Source of the DNA: a virus | Virus record (IMG/VR): IMGVR_UViG_3300036857_000314 | Coordinates: 1-25,530 of that record | DNA length: 25,530 nt | Strand: one strand, 5' to 3' | Shown here: in pieces, positions 21,968 through 25,530 of the stretch | How the letters are laid out: each line of letters opens with the position of its first letter | Position numbering within the stretch: position 1 is the stretch's first letter | Position numbers and translations under genes: made by a program | The notes under the pieces: model-generated | Database searches by the model: none | Seen by the model: only the letters and a program-made list of their open reading frames with translations | Told to the model about the DNA's origin: nothing

Positions 21968-21971
21968 CGCT

Positions 21972-21998
21972 ACTGTCGGCACTGTCGGCAGTGTCGGT
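21972..21998 (-). repeat. 9-bp iteron-like repeats, cluster 4
   Basis: On the plus strand ACTGTCGGC occurs twice, then AGTGTCGGT. On the minus strand the unit is GCCGACAGT, one base from the TTGACAGTG unit of the cluster at 4608-4625. The repeats lie between a terminator and the stop codon of the neighbouring gene. Confidence 0.5.
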
Positions 21999-22186
21999 TA
22001 CGAGATGCGAATGTAACCGTGCTTCGTGTCCCAGATCAGGTCACCGCGCCACACCCCTTTGGCAAGCGCGGCCTTCACGGTCATGCCGGTCTTGTAGAGC
22101 TTGAAGCGCTTCGCGCTGGCGCCGCTCTTGGGGTTCGACTTGGCCAGCACCTTGATCTTCTGAGTGTCCTGGAACTTCGGCTTCAT
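21998..22186 (-). CDS. small conserved phage-type hypothetical protein
   Basis: A 62-residue basic protein: IKVLAKSNPKSGASAKRFKLYKTGMTVKAALAKGVWRGDLIWDTKHGYIRIS. The pattern 'NPKxxGSAxxRFxxYxxGMTVxxALxxGVxxxDLxWDxxxGxI' is one I have seen in alphaproteobacterial phages without known function; it may bind DNA. The ATG at 22186 has GGAG 8 bases upstream. A perfect 11-bp inverted repeat lies just upstream (22198-22236) and a terminator behind, so it is a small independent transcription unit. Confidence 0.72.
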   Translation of the reverse strand: MKPKFQDTQKIKVLAKSNPKSGASAKRFKLYKTGMTVKAALAKGVWRGDLIWDTKHGYIRIS

Positions 22187-22197
22187 TGTCGTGTCTC

Positions 22198-22236
22198 CAT
22201 GTCAGTGTGTCGCCTGATGTTCCCTACACTGACATG
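22198..22236. promoter_or_regulatory. operator-like 11-bp inverted repeat
   Basis: CATGTCAGTGT (22198-22208) and ACACTGACATG (22226-22236) are exact inverted repeats separated by 17 bases, in the leader of the minus-strand 21998-22186 gene. The right copy overlaps the likely promoter, the left one lies just before the ribosome binding site. The arms contain CACTGACA, related to the 9-bp repeats elsewhere in the element. Confidence 0.55.
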
Positions 22237-22294
22237 ATGTGCTTAACGAAGCTTTAAGAATTGCAGTCAACGGATTAGTATAGGCATCGGCTGC

Positions 22295-22699
22295 CTATGC
22301 CCCGTCGGCCTTCGCGGTCTTCTTGATATCGCGCACTAGGGTGTCGATGTTGGCCGGTGTGCCCCAAGCTCGCCAGACAGCCTGCGCAGACCACAAACCA
22401 GTTATCAGGGTGCAAATGACGAACACAGCGTGCCAAGTCGCGGCAGGGAAGACGAACTGACGAAAGTCGGCAGTAGCCAGGACGGTGACGAATGTCGCAA
22501 AGAGACTTACTGGCGCAATCCAGCCTGCTTGTTCGGTCACCGCGCTGATGTGCTTTAGAATGCACAACTTCAGCTTGTCTTCCGTAATGATGATCATCTC
22601 CTGCTCAACGTTCCAGTTCCAGTTAGTCCTGGCGTTGCGCACGAGCTGTTCGTTGAGCTGTGTGTCAAACGTGGCGTTCTGCGTTTGCTCCTCACTCAT
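22295..22699 (-). CDS. hypothetical membrane protein, two TM segments
   Basis: A 134-residue protein. After a polar start (MSEEQTQNATFDTQLNEQL) there is a central helix, then two hydrophobic stretches: about residues 65-88 (WIAPVSLFATFVTVLATADF) and 95-117 (AVFVICTLITGLWSAQAVW), followed by a soluble tail. GAGGAGGGG lies 7 bases before the ATG at 22699, inside the end of the zinc-ribbon gene, which stops four bases earlier, so the two are one operon. Function unknown; it may be an exclusion or anti-phage protein. A longer start would run inside the zinc-ribbon gene. Confidence 0.68.
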   Translation of the reverse strand: MSEEQTQNATFDTQLNEQLVRNARTNWNWNVEQEMIIITEDKLKLCILKHISAVTEQAGWIAPVSLFATFVTVLATADFRQFVFPAATWHAVFVICTLITGLWSAQAVWRAWGTPANIDTLVRDIKKTAKADGA

Positions 22700-22703
22700 G
22701 CGC

Positions 22704-22994
22704 CTACCCCTCCTCTTTCTTCGGGGTCGGGGCTGGCGGGTTTGGGGCTTGCGGCAAGAGCCCCAGGACACCGAGCGCGTGCTGAGAGAGGAACCCGCAT
22801 CGATTGCACGCGGTAATAACGGTTGGCACCGTCGGCCCACCAATGATCAGGGCACCTGAAAGCTCACGCTGCAACGACGGGTTAAAGTAGCCATCAACGA
22901 TGCTGAACGATGTGTTGCCACACCGAGGGCACGGCCTGTTTACGCCGCGATCCACCAGCGCCTTGGCGATCTGCTTTCGCTGTTCCTCGTCCAT
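22704..22994 (-). CDS. small zinc-ribbon protein
   Basis: A 96-residue protein with CPRCG (near residue 22) and a second pair CNRCG (near 65), spaced as a zinc ribbon with beta-like residues between (FSIVDGYFNPSLQRELSGALIIGG). A helix (DEEQRKQIAKALVDRG) precedes, and a Pro-rich tail (PQAPNPPAPTPKKEEG) follows. I prefer the ATG at 22994 (AAAGG 7 bases upstream) to a GTG at 23000. It is the first gene of an operon with the two-TM protein. Zinc ribbons of this kind may bind nucleic acid or be partner-binding; no function is shown. Confidence 0.72.
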   Translation of the reverse strand: MDEEQRKQIAKALVDRGVNRPCPRCGNTSFSIVDGYFNPSLQRELSGALIIGGPTVPTVITACNRCGFLSQHALGVLGLLPQAPNPPAPTPKKEEG

Positions 22995-23085
22995 TGGCAC
23001 GCCTTTAGGTGGATAATTGCCGTATGGGTTCGCCCGCTGCGCGCGTCAACCTACAACCGATAACTTAGCTGTGGAAACAATAAGC

Positions 23086-23102
23086 CCCGGCTAACAGCCG
23101 GG
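23086..23102 (-). terminator. intrinsic terminator after the integrase gene
   Basis: CCCGGCT (23086-23092) pairs with AGCCGGG (23096-23102) around AAC. On the minus strand the stem is followed by GCTTATTGTTT. It starts within 6 bases of the integrase stop. Confidence 0.8.
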
Positions 23103-23107
23103 CGAGG

Positions 23108-24460
23108 TCACCGCAGCACCTTCACCTTGTCGTCGCGAGCCCGTGCAACTACAGCCGCAAGATAAGCGGCCCACTTGTCGAGCGCCGCGCGAATCTCAGG
23201 CAGCCGCTTGCTGTGGTCGTAGACGCGCTGGATGCCGCGCTTACCGTGCCCGATCACCATCTCGGCCACCACATCGTCAACGCCGAGCCCGGCCAAGGCC
23301 GTCCTGAGAGTATGGCGTAGGTCGTGCAGCACAAACGGCGGCAGCGTGTCGTAGGTCTCGCCACGCTTCGCGGCGCGGTCCGCCAGCGTGCCCGCTATGT
23401 GCTCGTCCAGCCATACCTTCAGCTTCGATAGCGATCCAAGCTGGTGCTCGCCGGTATGTGAGAACACGTGGTCGTCAAGGTCGCGCACCGGCACCGATGC
23501 CAACAGGTCCAGCATGGCATCTGTGATCGGCACGTCGCGGGGCTTGCCCGACTTGTTGCCGGTCCGCTCGCCCGGCACGGTCCACACGCGCTTGGCGATA
23601 GCCGGTCGCCGCGCCTTGTCCTTGTCGCGTAGCCACTGCCGCAACTCAGGGTGGAACTCGCGCCAGCGTGCTCCCAGTGCCTCACCAAGCCGAGCGCCGG
23701 ACAGCATCAGCCATTGCACGGCGACCCCTTCGGGATACTTGCGAGCGACCGCAGCAAGCCACAGGGCGACTAGTTCGTCCTCGGAGAGCATGCGGTCTCT
23801 AGGGTCGAACCTGGCGCCATTGAGGACAAGCTTCTTGTCCAGGCTGGCCAGCGGCGACGCTTCGATCAGTTCATCGTGCACGGCCTGCTTGAAGATCAGC
23901 ACCGCATGCCCCCACGCCTCGCGTGCACCGTGCGGCGTGCGCTTGGCAAGATCACCGATCACGGCCTTGACGTCTCGAGGCGTGATCGCTGACACGGGCT
24001 TGTCGCCCCACGGCGCTATCAAGTCGCGGCGTATGGCCAGCGCGTCCTTGTGAGCCCGGCGATTGGTGCGCGCCGCGATGTACGCCTCAGCTAGAGCCCT
24101 GAAGGTGTTCTTGGCCTCGCGTTCGGCCTTGGCCTTCGCCTCCTGTTCGGCTCGCTCAGCGTCAAGCCGGGCCTTCTCTACAGCTGCCGCAGCCTCAGCC
24201 GCTACGGCTGCCGGGTCTTTGCCCCGCTCGACAAGCTGCCGCCACTCGCTCGCCTTCGTGCGGGCTTCAGCCAACCCCATGCCAGGATACTTGCCCAGCG
24301 TGCGCTTCGATTGGACCTTGCACCCTGGAAACCGAAGCTGTAACACCCATAGCCGGTCACGCCGACCGGCCTTGAAGATGAGACCCTTGACGATGGCATC
24401 GAACAGCATATCGCCGGGCTTTGCCGCGTCGAGCGCCTTCACCGTCAGTTCGGTTGGCAT
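23108..24460 (-). CDS. int: P4-type tyrosine integrase
   Basis: A 450-residue tyrosine recombinase. The N-terminal DUF4102-type arm-binding domain (ELTVKALDAAKPGDMLFDA) is followed by an Ala/Glu/Lys-rich coiled coil (about residues 80-120), a core-binding domain and a catalytic domain with R257 (LSGARLGE), H379-x-x-R382 (HDLRHT), H405 (IGHGKRG) and the nucleophile Y414 (RVYDHS). It catalyses recombination between attP and the tRNA-Asn gene. I prefer the ATG at 24460, where the family domain starts; two earlier in-frame ATGs (24481, 24493) lie inside the putative arm repeats at 24475-24498 and have no ribosome binding site. The gene is intact and reads away from attR, so the control region lies between it and the tRNA. 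Confidence 0.94.
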   Translation of the reverse strand: MPTELTVKALDAAKPGDMLFDAIVKGLIFKAGRRDRLWVLQLRFPGCKVQSKRTLGKYPGMGLAEARTKASEWRQLVERGKDPAAVAAEAAAAVEKARLDAERAEQEAKAKAEREAKNTFRALAEAYIAARTNRRAHKDALAIRRDLIAPWGDKPVSAITPRDVKAVIGDLAKRTPHGAREAWGHAVLIFKQAVHDELIEASPLASLDKKLVLNGARFDPRDRMLSEDELVALWLAAVARKYPEGVAVQWLMLSGARLGEALGARWREFHPELRQWLRDKDKARRPAIAKRVWTVPGERTGNKSGKPRDVPITDAMLDLLASVPVRDLDDHVFSHTGEHQLGSLSKLKVWLDEHIAGTLADRAAKRGETYDTLPPFVLHDLRHTLRTALAGLGVDDVVAEMVIGHGKRGIQRVYDHSKRLPEIRAALDKWAAYLAAVVARARDDKVKVLR

Positions 24461-24474
24461 GGTCGAACCCCAAG

Positions 24475-24498
24475 TAGGCATTGAAACAGGCATTAGAG
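24475..24498 (+). repeat. putative integrase arm-type sites, right (two 12-bp repeats)
   Basis: TAGGCATTGAAA and CAGGCATTAGAG repeat the left pair at 348-371 in the same orientation with 19 of the first 21 bases equal. The site lies in the leader of the integrase gene, so bound integrase could repress its own synthesis. This would also explain why the more upstream start codons of the integrase gene lie here by chance. Confidence 0.65.
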
Positions 24499-24534
24499 GG
24501 CCTGCGCTTGCCTACCTACGGTTGACACCCGTTG

Positions 24535-24587
24535 CAACAAGTTTGTTGGATGAAAGCCTTGGAATTCCAATGACTAGCGTCGCTAAT
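24535..24587. promoter_or_regulatory. palindromes and possible promoter between integrase and tRNA-Asn
   Basis: CAACAAGTTTGTTG (24535-24548) and TTGGAATTCCAA (24559-24570) are perfect palindromes. On the plus strand TTGGAA (24559-24564) and GCTAAT (24582-24587) are 17 bases apart, which could supply the tRNA-Asn promoter from the element side. Both boxes match the consensus only in four of six bases. Confidence 0.4.
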
Positions 24588-24608
24588 TGGCTCGGTGACG
24601 CTAAGTGG

Positions 24609-24648
24609 TCCGCGGTAGCTCAGCGGTAGAGCAGCCGGCTGTTAACCG
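24609..24648 (+). repeat. attR: attR: 40-bp core, right end of the element
   Basis: This is the second exact copy of the left core at 240-279. Here it continues into a complete tRNA, so bases from about 24649 on are the original chromosomal 3' half of the gene. Confidence 0.92.
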
Positions 24649-24683
24649 GCTGGTCGCAGGTTCGAATCCTGCCCGCGGAGCCA
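24609..24683 (+). tRNA. tRNA-Asn (GTT), reconstituted by the integration
   Basis: A complete 75-base tRNA: acceptor TCCGCGG paired with CCGCGGA, D arm AGCTCAGCGGTAGAGCA, anticodon arm GCCGG-CTGTTAA-CCGGC with GTT, T arm GCAGG-TTCGAAT-CCTGC, and an encoded CCA. The 5' half comes from the element, the 3' half from the host. A small CACTTA/TAAGTG hairpin at 24695-24710 follows and may end transcription. Confidence 0.95.
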
Positions 24684-25530
24684 ATTTTCTCAGGCACTTA
24701 GCGATAAGTGTGATTCTGCGAACACTGGCTTTTGGCCTGGGCATACGTTAGAGTCTCTCCGGGCGCAGCAGGCTTTTGCGCGCTGGTACACGGCAACGCC
24801 GGTTCATGGCCCTTTGCCTCGCAGTCGCCCAACGGTTGTCTGGCCGGTCGTCGCAATCGGGGTCAATCCGGCGTCGGGCGCTAGGGCGCTCCCCCATGTC
24901 CGCGACGAAGTTGACGACCCCACCCCGTACCGACGCCCGCGCTTGCACCTATCAGCCATTTCCCGAAGCCATGAGCGCCAATTAAAACCACGGGCAGGGT
25001 TGAACCTTCGCGGACAGGTTTTGGTCAAGATCATGTCGGGGGTTGTAGTGCCGAACGGATCGAAGAGCCGCCAGCGGCCTTCGTGGTGGCGCTGGCGTGC
25101 GATGCCAGCCGGGCCCGGCGCAGACTGCCCTGATGCGTCCGGGTGTGGGCGCTGCTAGCGGCGGGCTCGCTCCACTCTGGCGAAGAGCATGCGTACCACC
25201 GCGGTCCGGCGCCCTGCCTGCTTCGCGGACGCGTTGGCAGCATCGCTGCCGAGGCCGAGCACCGCCATGAGGCCGGCGCAGACGCCGGCCACGGCACCGC
25301 CCACGAGCACCACGAGTGCGATCGGCACAAGCAGGCCTGTAGGCCGCATAACGCGGCGTTGGGTTGGCGCAAGCTGGTATCCTGGACATTGCACTTGGTG
25401 TGTGCAACGCCGCGGCAGGTCGCGCGGAGGTCGCGGCTCCCAGCAACCGCGCTGACAGACGATTTCGCGCCGCGGACCATCGGGTCGGCCATCGCACTGT
25501 CTCCGGCAGCCGGTCGGTTCGCAGTGCCAG
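24684..25530. other. right chromosomal flank, no confident gene
   Basis: About 850 bp of GC-rich sequence. Frames on both strands are open for some distance, but none combines a ribosome binding site with a recognisable protein. The only piece with some appeal is a small membrane-type frame at 25155-25349 (minus). Confidence 0.4.
25155..25349 (-). CDS. possible small membrane protein of the chromosome
   Basis: A 64-residue frame starting MRPTGLLVPIALVVLVGGAV, with one clear hydrophobic helix (residues 5-30), then SDAANASAKQAGRRTAVV and a basic tail. No ribosome binding site is visible before the ATG at 25349, and an upstream in-frame ATG at 25394 has none either. It may be real because the hydrophobic helix is well formed, but GC-rich DNA often yields such frames. 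Confidence 0.3.
   Translation of the reverse strand: MRPTGLLVPIALVVLVGGAVAGVCAGLMAVLGLGSDAANASAKQAGRRTAVVRMLFARVERARR

Noticed and set aside
240-24648. Gene transfer agent interpretation
   Set aside because: Some tail chaperone and capsid features resemble GTAs, but integrase, exact att repeats, excisionase-like gene and replication genes show a self-mobile element.
24982-25497. 171-residue minus-strand frame in the right flank
   Set aside because: Arg/Ala/Pro-rich composition typical of random GC-rich frames; no ribosome binding site.

Overview
The window is GC-rich and looks alphaproteobacterial, possibly Sphingomonadales; this rests on tRNA sequence and protein style and is a moderate-confidence inference. 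Bases 1-239 are chromosomal and hold the 3' part of a tRNA-Cys gene. Bases about 240-24648 are one integrated mobile element. Bases after 24684 are chromosome with no gene I can name.

The element sits in a tRNA-Asn gene. Its exact 40-bp ends are the 5' half of tRNA-Asn (240-279 and 24609-24648); the copy at the right is completed to an intact tRNA (24609-24683). A P4-type tyrosine integrase (23108-24460, minus) lies at the right end and an AlpA/excisionase-like HTH gene (483-689) at the left. Just inside both ends is the same pair of 12-bp repeats (AGGCATT cores at 348-371 and 24475-24498), which I read as integrase arm sites.

Layout: left end 483-2553 (excisionase-like gene, Cys-containing small gene, reverse-strand Rep-like gene, unknown gene); early operon 2894-5274 (small gene, DUF2786 + DUF3631 ATPase, zinc/HTH regulator); terminator 5417-5460 followed by a promoter and a NusG-like antiterminator (5515-6024); nuclease block 6129-7239 (HNH-AP2 and HNH); packaging and morphogenesis 7754-19630 (TerS, TerL, portal, prohead protease, HK97-type capsid, connector, head closure, DUF3168, gp10-like, tail tube, tail chaperones joined by a -1 frameshift, tape measure, two small unknown genes); strong terminator 19681-19714. 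The right part, 19731-24460, reads on the minus strand: membrane proteins, a second HNH-AP2 gene, small regulator-like genes, a zinc ribbon gene and the integrase. About 840 bp without a convincing gene (20172-21015) carry many GC-rich hairpins.

The genes would make a procapsid, package DNA and build a tail tube about 80 nm long. I find no distal-tail or fibre gene, no endolysin and no CI-type repressor, although every structural gene is open, has a sensible start and keeps its frameshift signal. With the P4-type integrase, AlpA-like gene and DUF3631 ATPase this resembles a capsid-encoding phage satellite that may borrow tail tips and lysis from a helper. A trimmed prophage is the main alternative.
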